A program made the position numbers and the translations under genes. Below the pieces are notes generated by a model. That model ran no database searches. It saw nothing but the letters and a program-made list of their open reading frames with translations, and was not told the DNA's origin. Source: Candidatus Eiseniibacteriota bacterium (lineage in GTDB: Bacteria > Orphanbacterota > Orphanbacteria > Orphanbacterales > Orphanbacteraceae). Taken from it: a DNA stretch of 64,000 nucleotides. This document shows positions 1 to 8,307 of this stretch, in pieces; position 1 is the stretch's first letter, and each line of letters begins with the position of its first letter. The stretch covers positions 336,268 through 400,267 of the forward strand of contig JAJCZU010000006.1 of assembly GCA_029262235.1 (NCBI GenBank), read 5' to 3'.

Positions 1-189
1 GACTTTCTGGATCGGATGCTGGGAAGCGCTATCTCTCGACCGGTGTTGATTCGTCTCGCGCGGTCTTTACAGGACGACGGATTCCGGCTCGAAAAGCGAG
101 GAGTGCGTTCGTCGCGAAAATCGCGCAAGGGCGGGGCGGTATCGGAAACGGGACAGGTTTCTCTTCCGTTTCAGAGCGCCGTGTCCTAA
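1..189 (+). CDS. C-terminal fragment of an unidentified protein
   Basis: An open frame enters from the left edge and runs 62 codons to a TAA at 187-189, 24 bases before lexA. The visible end contains a helical, basic stretch (LIRLARSLQDDGF), then an Arg/Lys/Ser-rich linker and the tail VSLPFQSAVS. The hydrophobic tail is loosely like the end of DNA-repair proteins that bind the sliding clamp, but this is only an impression. The family cannot be named from this piece. The same strand and short gap to lexA suggest possible co-transcription. Confidence 0.45.
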   Translation, partial: DFLDRMLGSAISRPVLIRLARSLQDDGFRLEKRGVRSSRKSRKGGAVSETGQVSLPFQSAVS

Positions 190-213
190 GTTCCGAATCA
201 GAGAAGGAGTTTC

Positions 214-825
214 ATGAAACGACTGACCGACAGGCAGAAAGAAATCTACGATTTTCTTGTGGAGCATTACCACGAGAACGGGTATCCGCCGACGATCCGG
301 GAGATCGGGTTCCGATTCGGGATCAAATCGACGAAGGGTGTCGTGGATCATCTGACAGCCCTCGAGCGCAAGGGGTATATCAAGCGTGAGGTGGGCAAGT
401 CCCGGGCGCTTGAGCTGAACTACATCGAACGCCCGGAATCCGATGCCGGAGTGCCTCTGCTCGGGCGAATTGCCGCCGGGCTTCCGAATGTCGCCGATGA
501 GAACGTCGAAGATCGGTTTCAGATCGACCCGTCGTTTCTGTCCGGCAAAAACGAGTTCCTTCTTCGGGTACGCGGCGACAGCATGATCGAGGCGTTCATC
601 ACGGAGGGGGACATGATTCTCGTTCGTCCGACGACCGATGTTCGCAATCACGATATCGTAGTGGCATTGATGGGGGACGAGGCAACGGTCAAGTACTTCT
701 ATCGGAAGGGAGACCAGATCGAGCTGCGGCCCGCGAACCGGACCATGAAGCCGATTCCGGTCGATCCGAATGACGGTGAGTTTCGCATTCTGGGAAAAGT
801 CGTCGGTTTGTTTCGCTACATGTAG
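214..825 (+). CDS. lexA: LexA SOS-response transcriptional repressor
   Basis: LexA represses DNA-repair genes and inactivates itself by RecA-stimulated self-cleavage. The 203-residue length is typical. Residues 1-68 form the winged helix-turn-helix (start MKRLTDRQKEIYDFL, recognition region TIREIGFRFGIKSTKGVVDHL). The Ala-Gly scissile bond is A88-G89 in GRIAAGLP. The catalytic Ser123 lies in RGDSM and the general-base Lys160 in ATVKYFY; both keep the spacing of E. coli Ser119 and Lys156. The ATG is preceded by AGAAGGAG at a good distance. I saw no clear palindromic operator upstream, so autoregulation is assumed from the family rather than seen. Confidence 0.97.
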   Translation: MKRLTDRQKEIYDFLVEHYHENGYPPTIREIGFRFGIKSTKGVVDHLTALERKGYIKREVGKSRALELNYIERPESDAGVPLLGRIAAGLPNVADENVEDRFQIDPSFLSGKNEFLLRVRGDSMIEAFITEGDMILVRPTTDVRNHDIVVALMGDEATVKYFYRKGDQIELRPANRTMKPIPVDPNDGEFRILGKVVGLFRYM

Positions 826-843
826 CGCAGGCAACGCCTGCAG

Positions 844-1962
844 TTACAGTGACTCGTAAATCTGCAGCAGTTTCTTTTCCTCTTCCTGCCAGCAGAGAAC
901 CCGTGCGGTCTCGATACAATTCTTCCTGATCCTCTGTCGCCGGTCCGGATCGTCGGCCAGCTTGCGCATTGCCTTCACGAGAGCCTCGTCTGTCGCTTCC
1001 TCCACGACTTCGCCAACATCGTACTTCTTGACGAGCTTTGCGATCTCGGGGATGGGAGTCGTAATGACGGGAACTCCTGCCATGATGTACTCGAAGAACT
1101 TGTTGGGGAGCGCGTATCGAAAGTTGAGCGAGGCCATCGAGTAGGCGATGAGGCCGACGTCCGCGGACGCCGTGCGCGGGGGCAACGCGGCGAGGGGGAC
1201 TGCGGCGTGAATGATGACGCGGTTCTCCAGCTTCTCGTTGCGGGCGATTGCGACGAGTGACTCTCGTTCGGGACCGTCACCGAGAATGACGAGGCGATGC
1301 TCCGGGAGCGACTTCATTGCACGCACGATCTGGTCCAGGCCACGTCCCGGCTGGAGATAACCCTGGCAGAGAAACGTGAGCGCGTCCGACGATGGTTCCT
1401 CCGGAAAGAAGGGAATCGGAACGGGGGGCTCTTCGTATCGGGGAATGTTTCGCAGGACGACGGGGCGTTCGATTCCGTAGCGCGCCACCATTTCGTCCGC
1501 GATCGGGTCGGAGACCGTAATCACGCGAGCGCATTGCGTGATCAGGCGCTTTTCGATGGACTCCCATATACGGGTTTCGCGCGCGCGCCCGATCAGAAAG
1601 TGCATCTCCGTGAACAGCTCGTGTGAATCGTATATGAGGGGCTTCCGTCGCAAGCGGGCCGCAATGGCGGCAGGGACGAGAGTGTCGAGGTCGTGGGCGT
1701 GGTACACGTCTCCCTTGAGGGCCACTGCTTTCGAAGCGGCGCGCAGAAAATACTCGGCATATCGCCCCTTGCGCCACGGCCACTTGTGCATGCGCAGACG
1801 CACGACTCGAATGCCGTGTTCGACACGCTCCTCCGGATAGCTGTCATCGTGACGCTGCGCGATCAACGTGACATCGTGCCCGGTCTCCCTAAGGGTGAGA
1901 GCTTCTTTGAGGACGCGATGATCGTTCTCGAAGGTGTGAAAGAGGAACATGACGACGTGCAT
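844..1962 (-). CDS. GT4-family glycosyltransferase
   Basis: A 372-residue GT-B fold glycosyltransferase, probably moving a sugar from a nucleotide donor onto a lipid-linked or surface glycan in the cytoplasm. The N-terminal Rossmann half starts at residue 1 (MHVVMFLFHTFENDHRVLKEA) and carries an acceptor-side HAHDLDTL segment near residue 88. The C-terminal donor half has the GYLQPGRGLD segment near 201 and the family signature PNKFFEYIMAGVPVI at 286-300, with Glu291. The gene starts 13 bases after the stop of the Nudix gene on the same strand, so the two are probably co-transcribed. The acceptor cannot be told from sequence. The ribosome binding site is weak. Confidence 0.88.
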   Translation of the reverse strand: MHVVMFLFHTFENDHRVLKEALTLRETGHDVTLIAQRHDDSYPEERVEHGIRVVRLRMHKWPWRKGRYAEYFLRAASKAVALKGDVYHAHDLDTLVPAAIAARLRRKPLIYDSHELFTEMHFLIGRARETRIWESIEKRLITQCARVITVSDPIADEMVARYGIERPVVLRNIPRYEEPPVPIPFFPEEPSSDALTFLCQGYLQPGRGLDQIVRAMKSLPEHRLVILGDGPERESLVAIARNEKLENRVIIHAAVPLAALPPRTASADVGLIAYSMASLNFRYALPNKFFEYIMAGVPVITTPIPEIAKLVKKYDVGEVVEEATDEALVKAMRKLADDPDRRQRIRKNCIETARVLCWQEEEKKLLQIYESL

Positions 1963-1975
1963 GGGCGCCGTCGTT

Positions 1976-2728
1976 TCAGGAGGGGGTGGGCACGCGCGCG
2001 GCGCGTTGCAGGATGGGGCGCAGGTTCGGGAAGGAAACGATCTCCCACGCGTTTTCGGCGTCGAACCAGCGGGCGTCTGAAATGCACTCTTCCTCGCGGG
2101 GCGTCAAAGAGCCCTGGCTGTCGGCGAAGAGAAGAAAGTAATGCACGCTTTTGAAGAACAGATAATCGTGATCTCCGTAGAAGAGGTAGTCGACGCGGCC
2201 CAGCAGATCGCCGGCCTCGATACCGGCCTCGATGCCGGTCTCCTCACGCACTTCCCGGATTGCGGCTTCGCGCAGCGATTCATGTCGCTTGATCTTTCCC
2301 TTCGGAATCTCCCAGCGAAGCGTGCTCTTGCGCTGCACCTGGATGAGCGCGTGCAGGGGGCCGTCGGGGGAATCATAGCGGACGACTCCGCCTGCGCTGA
2401 TCTGGCGCCGCGTTTCGGCGCCGAGATTCAGGGCGTATCTCTTGTGAACCGCGCCTTCGATCGTGTAGGAGCCTTTCTCCCCGAATACGGGAATACCGTC
2501 GTCGATCAGGGCTGGTCCGTTCAGGATCGTAAAGCGGGTTTTCCGTCGCCAGTGTCGCCGGGCATATGCGGCCGCGGCCTCCCAGGTATCGAAAGCGGCC
2601 ACTTGTTTCTGATTCCAGAGCTTTGTGCGGCGGGAGCTTCCCGGGTCGAGCGTGGCACCTTCCTTGGCGGGCACGATGAGAAACGGAGGTACCGCTCCTG
2701 CCTGGAATCGTTGTGGCCCCTGTGCCAT
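1976..2728 (-). CDS. Nudix hydrolase with an N-terminal extension
   Basis: A 250-residue Nudix pyrophosphohydrolase. The complete Nudix box is visible as GKIKRHESLREAAIREV followed by REETGIE, matching G-x5-E-x7-R-E-U-x-E-E-x-G-U. About 85 residues precede the domain and include a Trp- and Arg-rich stretch (KLWNQKQVAAFDTWEAA, AYARRHWRRK) not usual in small Nudix enzymes. The ATG at 2726-2728 was chosen over a longer frame because the extension would overlap the divergent Nudix gene on the other strand. The bis-5'-nucleosyl-tetraphosphatase-like PKGK segment is suggestive, but the substrate is unknown. Confidence 0.82.
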   Translation of the reverse strand: MAQGPQRFQAGAVPPFLIVPAKEGATLDPGSSRRTKLWNQKQVAAFDTWEAAAAYARRHWRRKTRFTILNGPALIDDGIPVFGEKGSYTIEGAVHKRYALNLGAETRRQISAGGVVRYDSPDGPLHALIQVQRKSTLRWEIPKGKIKRHESLREAAIREVREETGIEAGIEAGDLLGRVDYLFYGDHDYLFFKSVHYFLLFADSQGSLTPREEECISDARWFDAENAWEIVSFPNLRPILQRAARVPTPS

Positions 2729-2812
2729 TGATGTACCCTTCGATCGGAAGTGACGGAATTGTATTAAGATAGCGAACCCGGGAATTGAAGTCAACGAGCG
2801 CGGGAGGGGGCG

Positions 2813-3361
2813 GTGGAAGAACGCAAATGGCGCAAAATCGAGTCGCGTCCGGCGGGCCATTTCGGCATCTTTTCCGTTCGCTACGACCGGTCGCGGTCCC
2901 CCGTATCCGGCTATGAACGCGAGTACACCGTGCTGGAAGCGGTCGACTGGGTGAACGTCGTGGCGGTGACCCCGGAGGGGCGGTTCGTGCTGGTGCGCCA
3001 GTTCCGTCACGGCACAGGCGAATACACGGTCGAAATCGCCGGGGGCGGCGTCGACCGTGGCGAGTCTCCGGAAGCGGCCGCCCGGCGTGAACTCGAGGAA
3101 GAAACGGGGTATGTGGCGGACGACTGGGATCTGCTCGGCGTGGTCGAGCCCAATCCGGCGTTTCAGGCGAATCTCTGCCATACTTATCTGGCGCGCGACG
3201 CGCGACCGGCGGGGAAAACGGCGCCCGACCCGGGCGAGGAGATCGAGATCCTGGCGTGGGACGTATCGGAGGTTCACGAAGCCATCCGCCGCGGCGTCAT
3301 TCGGCACGCCCTCGTGATTGCCGCGTTCTTCTGGTACGAGAAATGGTCGAAGCGCGCCTGA
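2813..3361 (+). CDS. Nudix hydrolase, ADP-ribose pyrophosphatase type
   Basis: A 182-residue enzyme of the ADP-ribose/NDP-sugar pyrophosphatase group, which splits ADP-ribose into AMP and ribose 5-phosphate. The Nudix box is GGGVDRGESPEAAARRELE plus EETGY. The preceding strand EYTVEIAGG and the segment VAVTPEGRFVLVRQFRHG are typical of this subfamily. The start is GTG, with a strong GGGAGGGGG ribosome site just upstream. It is divergent from the other Nudix gene, with 84 bases between the two starts, so a shared promoter region is likely. The exact NDP-sugar specificity is inferred. Confidence 0.87.
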   Translation: MEERKWRKIESRPAGHFGIFSVRYDRSRSPVSGYEREYTVLEAVDWVNVVAVTPEGRFVLVRQFRHGTGEYTVEIAGGGVDRGESPEAAARRELEEETGYVADDWDLLGVVEPNPAFQANLCHTYLARDARPAGKTAPDPGEEIEILAWDVSEVHEAIRRGVIRHALVIAAFFWYEKWSKRA

Positions 3362-3419
3362 GGACTCGCGAAATCCCCGGCGCGCGGCGCAAAGAAATCG
3401 TCATCCTGCCGGGAACCGT

Positions 3420-3425
3420 TATAAT
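3420..3425 (+). promoter_or_regulatory. Predicted sigma-70 -10 box of the PqqD-HprK-B2 operon
   Basis: A perfect TATAAT lies 46 bases before the PqqD-like start. The -35 region about 17 bases upstream (ATCGTC area, 3397-3403) is poor. It marks the likely start of the six-gene operon and leaves no room for a precursor peptide between promoter and first gene. Confidence 0.45.
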
Positions 3426-3471
3426 CATCAGGCGCTCCCGGGATAGCGAACGGCATGCCGGAGCTTCATGG

Positions 3472-3792
3472 ATGGTCGTTCCCGGATTCATGGAGGATCG
3501 TTTGACTGCACTTTCAGCAAGCACGCTTCTGACGCACGCTCCCGACGTCCCTTCACGCCCCGTCGAGGGAAAAGGGGTGCTCATCAACCTGGACAGCGGC
3601 CACTACTTCAGCTTGAACGAGACCGGCCAGTTCATCTGGGCGCGGTTGAACGGGGAGCAGGATCTGGGGGCGATCGCGGCGGAGGTTGCCGCGGAGTACG
3701 AGGTCAATCCGGAGGAGGCGCTCGACGACACTCTTGCTCTCGCCATCGAACTTCTGCGCGAAGGACTGGTCGACGTGATCCGGGCGGAATGA
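3472..3792 (+). CDS. PqqD-family peptide-binding protein (RiPP recognition element)
   Basis: A 106-residue protein with the small winged-helix fold that binds leader peptides of ribosomally made, modified peptides. Diagnostic segments are VLINLDSGHYFSLNETGQFIW, in which the strand pair and Asn-Glu-Thr-Gly turn are typical, then LGAIAAEVAAEYEV and the helical end LALAIELLREGLVDV. The ATG at 3472 has a GGAG eight bases upstream; the next ATG at 3490 is possible. Its stop overlaps the next gene by ATGA. In lasso-peptide clusters this protein pairs with the B2 protease encoded two genes downstream, which supports a leader-binding role here. Confidence 0.85.
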   Translation: MVVPGFMEDRLTALSASTLLTHAPDVPSRPVEGKGVLINLDSGHYFSLNETGQFIWARLNGEQDLGAIAAEVAAEYEVNPEEALDDTLALAIELLREGLVDVIRAE

Positions 3793-4781
3793 CGGACTCC
3801 GGCCTTCATATGACGCTGCTTTCGCAGAGCGCCCGTGTTCGGTCCGACGAGGAGCGTTATCTGTTCGCGATACGCGACGCTTTCCCCCATCTCGAGGCAA
3901 CGCCGACTGCTGCGCCCGGAATCTATCCCGATTCCCGACCTCTCCAATACACATATAAGGAAGGGCGGAAGAGCGACCTCTTCATCGACTCGCTCGGGGA
4001 TCCGATCGCCCACTCTCTGGACTTCAATCTTTACCACTGGAAGAATTCGTTTCTCGTCAGCGCGGGGGAGCGGTCGTTCGCGCAATGCTTCTGGGACGAC
4101 GCCCGCGTCGAGGTCACGGTCCATCCCGATGACCGGGAGAACGACTGGGTGGTCGCGCATCGCCTGTTCTTCCTGCCGCTGCTCGAGTGGATGCGCCGTG
4201 CGGGGTATTACCCGATTCACGCCGCCGCCTTTGCGGTCGCCGGGCGCACGATTCTCGTTTCCGGGCCGAGCGGATCGGGCAAGTCGACCACGTCACTTGC
4301 TGCGCTCGCGGCCGGCGCCCCGTTTCTCACGGACGACACTCTGTTCGTGAGCCGGGATCCAGGCGGAATGCTCCTGCTGAATCCGTTCCCCGAGCCGGTC
4401 AAGATCGGTCGCGAATCGGCGCGATGGTTTCCGCAGTGGCGTCAGGATTTCGTCGAACGCCACGGGAAAATCTCACTTCCCGATAACAAGTTGCCCGGTG
4501 GCGGGCGAATGACGAACTGCGCTCCCGGGCTCTTGCTCTTTCCCTCGTTCTCAGAAGAAAAGGTCACGAGCTTCGAACCGATGTCCCGGTCCGAGGCGAT
4601 GGTCCGTCTGTTGCCGCAGTCCGCCATTCCTTCGACAGCCCGCGTACTGCAGTCGCACATGGATCTGCTTGGTGACCTCGTGGAGGCGTCGGATCCTTAC
4701 TTCTTTCGATTCGCGGCGGACGTACCCGATCTCATCGCGCATATCGATCGGCTTGTACGCGCAAAGGGGCGATCGCATTGA
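3789..4781 (+). CDS. HprK-like serine kinase / P-loop kinase of RiPP-type clusters
   Basis: A 330-residue protein with an HPr-kinase-like P-loop domain. The Walker A motif GPSGSGKST is at 159-167, and the acidic pair of FLTDD at 182-183 matches the HprK acidic motif. About 150 N-terminal residues replace the usual HprK sensor domain. Related stand-alone kinases occur in paeninodin-type lasso clusters, where they phosphorylate the precursor C-terminus; that role here is an inference. The start ATG overlaps the PqqD stop, so the genes are translationally coupled. It is too different from true HprK, and has no HPr gene nearby, to be a carbon-catabolite regulator. Confidence 0.82.
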   Translation: MTDSGLHMTLLSQSARVRSDEERYLFAIRDAFPHLEATPTAAPGIYPDSRPLQYTYKEGRKSDLFIDSLGDPIAHSLDFNLYHWKNSFLVSAGERSFAQCFWDDARVEVTVHPDDRENDWVVAHRLFFLPLLEWMRRAGYYPIHAAAFAVAGRTILVSGPSGSGKSTTSLAALAAGAPFLTDDTLFVSRDPGGMLLLNPFPEPVKIGRESARWFPQWRQDFVERHGKISLPDNKLPGGGRMTNCAPGLLLFPSFSEEKVTSFEPMSRSEAMVRLLPQSAIPSTARVLQSHMDLLGDLVEASDPYFFRFAADVPDLIAHIDRLVRAKGRSH

Positions 4782-5242
4782 ACGCCCTCGAAAGCGCCAT
4801 TCAAAAGTATCCGCTGCCCTGGAGCCGGCTCCTGACCCCGCGCAACATGACGCGCCTGGCGGCGGACACGACGAAAGCGCTACACCTGCTCGTCTCTCTC
4901 AGGAGCAGGACGATCACCGAACTTTTTCCCCCGCTCGGCGCAGGCGACACATTCGATCTGGAGGGGGCGGCCCTGGTCAGCGCGCTTACGGAAAAGCTTT
5001 TTCGCATGCGCGTGTTCCCATACGAGCGAACGTGCCTGCGAAGGTGTCTGGTTCTCTATCACCTGTTCGCGAAGTACGGACTCCCGGTCCGCGTGGCATT
5101 CGGCGTCGACCCGTCCGGCGAAGGAGACTGGGCGGGCCACTGCTGGTTACTGCACGAAGGGAAACCCTTTCTCGAGCAGGCGGGGAGCGACGAGGCCTAT
5201 CTTGCGGTCTTCGAACTTCCGCGGGAGAGGGGGCGCGCATGA
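4778..5242 (+). CDS. Lasso peptide biosynthesis B2-like transglutaminase-fold protease
   Basis: A 154-residue cysteine-protease-like protein of the B2 family, which in lasso systems removes the leader peptide. The catalytic cysteine is expected in RTCLRRCLVLYHLF (Cys86, with Cys90 next to it), and His121 lies in WAGHCWLL. The position 12 residues after His, Asp in McjB-type enzymes, is Glu133. The tail FELPRE matches the family end. The start is TTG overlapping the kinase stop (TTGA). The split B1/B2 arrangement with the upstream PqqD protein is as in known clusters, but no ATP-dependent cyclase is present. Confidence 0.8.
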   Translation: MNALESAIQKYPLPWSRLLTPRNMTRLAADTTKALHLLVSLRSRTITELFPPLGAGDTFDLEGAALVSALTEKLFRMRVFPYERTCLRRCLVLYHLFAKYGLPVRVAFGVDPSGEGDWAGHCWLLHEGKPFLEQAGSDEAYLAVFELPRERGRA

Positions 5243-6417
5243 GAGGCATCGAACTGCGCCAGGAAGCCGCACTGCTGCGGTGCCTGCTTCGCCCGGCGAT
5301 CGATCAGGCGGAGCTCGAAGCCCTGCTGGCGCGTCGCGTCAACTGGCATCGCTTCGAGGAAGTGCTGTTCCGTTCGAAGCTGGTTCCGCTGGCGGGGCGA
5401 CGCATGGAGAATGGAACGGGACTCGTGGAGAACATGCCGGCCGACCTTCGCAGCCGGCTTGCAAAAGAGGGCGTGCGCGCCGCGGTCAGAACGCTGCTGA
5501 AGGAAAAAGAACTGGCTGCCGTGGTCGTCGAAATGGAACGGGAAGGGATCCGCCCCCTCGTGCTGAAGGGGCTTCCGTTCGCGCAGAGACATTTTACGGA
5601 CGCGTCCGCGCGCGACATTCGGGATCTCGATCTGCTGATTCCGCCGGAGCACCTTCCCGCGGCGGAAGATGTGCTGACCGGCCTCGGCTATCATCTGTTC
5701 ACGTCGATCCATTCGCGCGAGTACTACCGGCGCCACCACTTTCATCTCGTGTTCGTGCGCATGCGACAGTCCGTAGACGTGGTGGAGCTTCATTGGAACC
5801 TGCTTCATCCGAGGCAGGGACTTCACTTCGATATCGCCAGGCTGTATCGCGCGGCCCGACCCGAACAATACGGAAACGCAGAACTGTTACTGCTCGAACC
5901 GATCGATGAAATCCTGTACATGATGATCAGCTATCGGATGTCGTCTTTTCTTTCGCTGAAGCGTCTCGTCGATCTTGCGTTCGCGATCGAGAGTCGGCGC
6001 GGGACCGACTGGAAGGAGCGGGTCATGACACGCGGACGTGAGTGGGGGCTTTCGCGCGAAACGGAAGCCGCGTTCCACTTCCTGCATCGATTCTGGGGCG
6101 ATGACGAATACCGGATCGAGCCTTCGAGCAGAACGCGCGGTCTCGCTTCGCGCTACCGGGGCGAGGACTTCTTCGGTGTTTCCCCGCGCCGCTCTCTTGC
6201 GTACCGCATGTGGTGCGCCTCGTGCCTTTCCGGCTACAGCCCGCTCCGATTCGCGGGCAACGTGCTCATCCCGAACGAGCAGATCCGGTCCGAGCTTTAC
6301 TACACGCGCGAAGAGGAAACGTCGCGGATGCATGAATGCAAACGATTCATCTCCGGCCTCGGCTCTCTCGTCGATCTCGGTGCGAACTGGGCGCTGTCCC
6401 CGTTTCGAAAGTTATAA
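5239..6417 (+). CDS. NTP_transf_5 nucleotidyltransferase-family protein
   Basis: A 392-residue protein of the uncharacterised nucleotidyltransferase family that accompanies PqqD, HprK-like and B2 genes. The nucleotidyltransferase core shows VLKGLPFAQRHF near 108-119 and the metal-binding ARDIRDLDLLI near 124-134, with Asp129 and Asp131. The rest is helical, with HLVFVRMRQSVDVVELHWNL typical of the family. The ATG overlaps the B2 stop (ATGA) and has a GGGAGAGGGGG ribosome site. The target is unknown; transfer of a nucleotide or polyphosphate group onto the peptide is a family-level guess. Confidence 0.83.
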   Translation: MRGIELRQEAALLRCLLRPAIDQAELEALLARRVNWHRFEEVLFRSKLVPLAGRRMENGTGLVENMPADLRSRLAKEGVRAAVRTLLKEKELAAVVVEMEREGIRPLVLKGLPFAQRHFTDASARDIRDLDLLIPPEHLPAAEDVLTGLGYHLFTSIHSREYYRRHHFHLVFVRMRQSVDVVELHWNLLHPRQGLHFDIARLYRAARPEQYGNAELLLLEPIDEILYMMISYRMSSFLSLKRLVDLAFAIESRRGTDWKERVMTRGREWGLSRETEAAFHFLHRFWGDDEYRIEPSSRTRGLASRYRGEDFFGVSPRRSLAYRMWCASCLSGYSPLRFAGNVLIPNEQIRSELYYTREEETSRMHECKRFISGLGSLVDLGANWALSPFRKL

Positions 6418-6420
6418 GTG

Positions 6421-7431
6421 ATGCAGCCGGCCATCAGCTTTCAATCGATCTCGAAGACGTATCGCGGTACGCGCGGATGGCTCGACTGGCTGCCCGGACG
6501 CGGGGGCGCGACCGGCGACAAGCGCGCGCTTCAGAATGTGTCTTTTCTCGTACGTCCCGGCGAGATCGTTTCGCTGCTCGGCCCGAACGGCTCGGGTAAG
6601 ACTACGGCGATCAAAATCCTGTCTTCTCTGATCACACCGACGGAGGGGAACGCCGCGATCGCGGGTTTCGACACGAAAGGGAAGAGCCTGCAGAGCCGTG
6701 CGCAAATCGGGTACTGCATGGCGGAGGAGCGCAGCTTCTACTTTCGCCTGACCGGGCGGCAGAACCTGCGCTTCTTCGGGCGGCTCCGCGGGCTCTCGCA
6801 CGCGGCCGTAGACCGCGATATCAAGAGGCTCGAACCGATCCTCCGCCACGGCGATCTCGATGGTCGCTTCATGACGTATTCAACCGGCATGAAGCAGAAG
6901 CTTTCGCTGTTTCGGGCCTTGATCGGAAACGCGCCCGTGCTGCTGCTTGACGAACCGACGCGCGGCCTCGATCCGCATTCTACGAAAATGTTTCTCGACG
7001 AATTGCGCGCTTACGCGCGGGATCGCGGCACGGCGATTCTGCTTGCGAGTCATGATCTCGACGCGGTGGACCGGGTGTCCGACAGGCTGCTCTTCCTGCA
7101 CCGCGGGCGCCTGCTGGCCGACGATACTCCGGACGAAGTGCTGCGGCGCTTCTCGATTCCGCAGGAAGTCGTGATCGAAGTCCGCGACCCGGACGAGTCG
7201 TTTCGCGCGGCGCTCAGGCGAACGGTCGGGGACGGCGCGCGCGAAGAACTCGATCGGGGGGGAGGAACCGTACGGTTTACGTGCGAAGTAGAGGGCGCCG
7301 AAACGGACTGGGTGCGGTTTCTGCGCGAGCAGTCCGGGGCTCATGGCGGCGTCGTGCGCCTTTCGTGGAAACCCGGATCTCTGGAATCGCTGTTCGCGCG
7401 CTTTTCAGTCGAAGACGGAGACGAGCGATGA
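6421..7431 (+). CDS. ABC-2 type transporter ATP-binding protein
   Basis: A 336-residue ATPase driving an ABC-2 exporter. Walker A is GPNGSGKTT at 54-62, the signature is YSTGMKQKLSLF, and Walker B is VLLLDEPTRGLDP. About 80 residues follow the nucleotide-binding domain, similar to the accessory tails of NatA- and wzt-like ATPases. A GTG directly before the ATG could also serve as start. The gene follows the nucleotidyltransferase by three bases and overlaps the permease by ATGA. Exporting the product of the upstream modification genes is the natural inference. Confidence 0.9.
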   Translation: MQPAISFQSISKTYRGTRGWLDWLPGRGGATGDKRALQNVSFLVRPGEIVSLLGPNGSGKTTAIKILSSLITPTEGNAAIAGFDTKGKSLQSRAQIGYCMAEERSFYFRLTGRQNLRFFGRLRGLSHAAVDRDIKRLEPILRHGDLDGRFMTYSTGMKQKLSLFRALIGNAPVLLLDEPTRGLDPHSTKMFLDELRAYARDRGTAILLASHDLDAVDRVSDRLLFLHRGRLLADDTPDEVLRRFSIPQEVVIEVRDPDESFRAALRRTVGDGAREELDRGGGTVRFTCEVEGAETDWVRFLREQSGAHGGVVRLSWKPGSLESLFARFSVEDGDER

Positions 7432-8237
7432 TCGGGAGCAAGCCGGCCGCGTTCATCGCGAAGGATTACCGCGTCGCCACGAGCTACCGGCTCGCGTTTC
7501 TGCTGCAATGGGCCGGCATCGGATTCACCCTGGCGCTGTTCTTTTTCCTCGCCCGCCTTGTCGATCCCACGATGACTCCGTATCTCGAGAAATACGGGGG
7601 CGACTACTTCTCGTTCGTGTTGATCGGAATCGCGTTCTCGAACTATCTCTCGACCGGTCTGAACGCGTTCGCGTCACGCATTCGAGAAGAGCAGGTGGTG
7701 GGCACCCTGGAAGCGGTTCTCTCGACCCCGACACGCTTCGGCACGTATCTGCTCTCTTCCGCGCTCTGGAGTTTCCTGTGGGCGTCGCTGCAGATCGTCG
7801 TGTATCTCGTGGGCGGCGTCGTCTTCTTCGGCGTCGAGCTCGCATCGCCGAACTATGGCGCCGCGGCCGCCTTTCTCGCCCTTACCGTTCTTTCCTTTTC
7901 GAGTCTCGGGATCCTTGCCGCGAGTTTTATCCTCGTTCTGAAGCGCGGGAATCCCGTGAACTGGGTTTTCACATCGCTTTCGCGCCTGCTCGGGGGCGTC
8001 TATTTTCCGCTCACGGTTCTTCCGGGCTGGCTGCAGAAGGTGGCGCTCTTTCTGCCGCTCACGTACGCGCTCGAAGGGATGAGGATGACGCTGCTGCAGG
8101 GCCAGGGCCTCGGGGAGCTGCGGAGCGAATTTCTCGCGCTGCTCCTCTTTACCGCCGTGACACTGCTGCTCGGTTTCTGGTCGGCGCATTTTGCGGTGGC
8201 CCGTGCACGGCGCGACGGGACGCTCGGGCAATACTGA
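7428..8237 (+). CDS. ABC-2 type transporter permease
   Basis: A 269-residue inner-membrane protein with six hydrophobic segments, including LAFLLQWAGIGFTLALFFFL near the start and FTAVTLLLGFWSAHFAV at the end. The loop REEQVVGTLEAVLSTPT is typical of ABC-2 permeases, as is GGVYFPLTVLPGWLQ. It is translationally coupled to the ATPase. It is the last gene of the operon; the next gene has its own extended -10 promoter and start signals. Confidence 0.9.
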   Translation: MIGSKPAAFIAKDYRVATSYRLAFLLQWAGIGFTLALFFFLARLVDPTMTPYLEKYGGDYFSFVLIGIAFSNYLSTGLNAFASRIREEQVVGTLEAVLSTPTRFGTYLLSSALWSFLWASLQIVVYLVGGVVFFGVELASPNYGAAAAFLALTVLSFSSLGILAASFILVLKRGNPVNWVFTSLSRLLGGVYFPLTVLPGWLQKVALFLPLTYALEGMRMTLLQGQGLGELRSEFLALLLFTAVTLLLGFWSAHFAVARARRDGTLGQY

Positions 8238-8269
8238 TTTCGTTTTGGGTCCGCGCCCGCGGATTCCTG

Positions 8270-8278
8270 TGCTAGTAT
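8270..8278 (+). promoter_or_regulatory. Extended -10 promoter before the phosphatase-superfamily gene
   Basis: TGCTAGTAT is an extended -10 element (TG-N-TAGTAT) 29 bases before the predicted TTG start. No good -35 hexamer is seen, which is normal for extended -10 promoters. It suggests that this gene is transcribed apart from the exporter operon. Confidence 0.4.
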
Positions 8279-8307
8279 CGGCTCCGAATTTTCCGAGGGG
8301 AGTATTG

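Noticed and set aside
3472-6417. Complete lasso-peptide gene cluster
   Set aside because: No asparagine-synthetase-like cyclase and no precursor frame with a Gly-first core were found.
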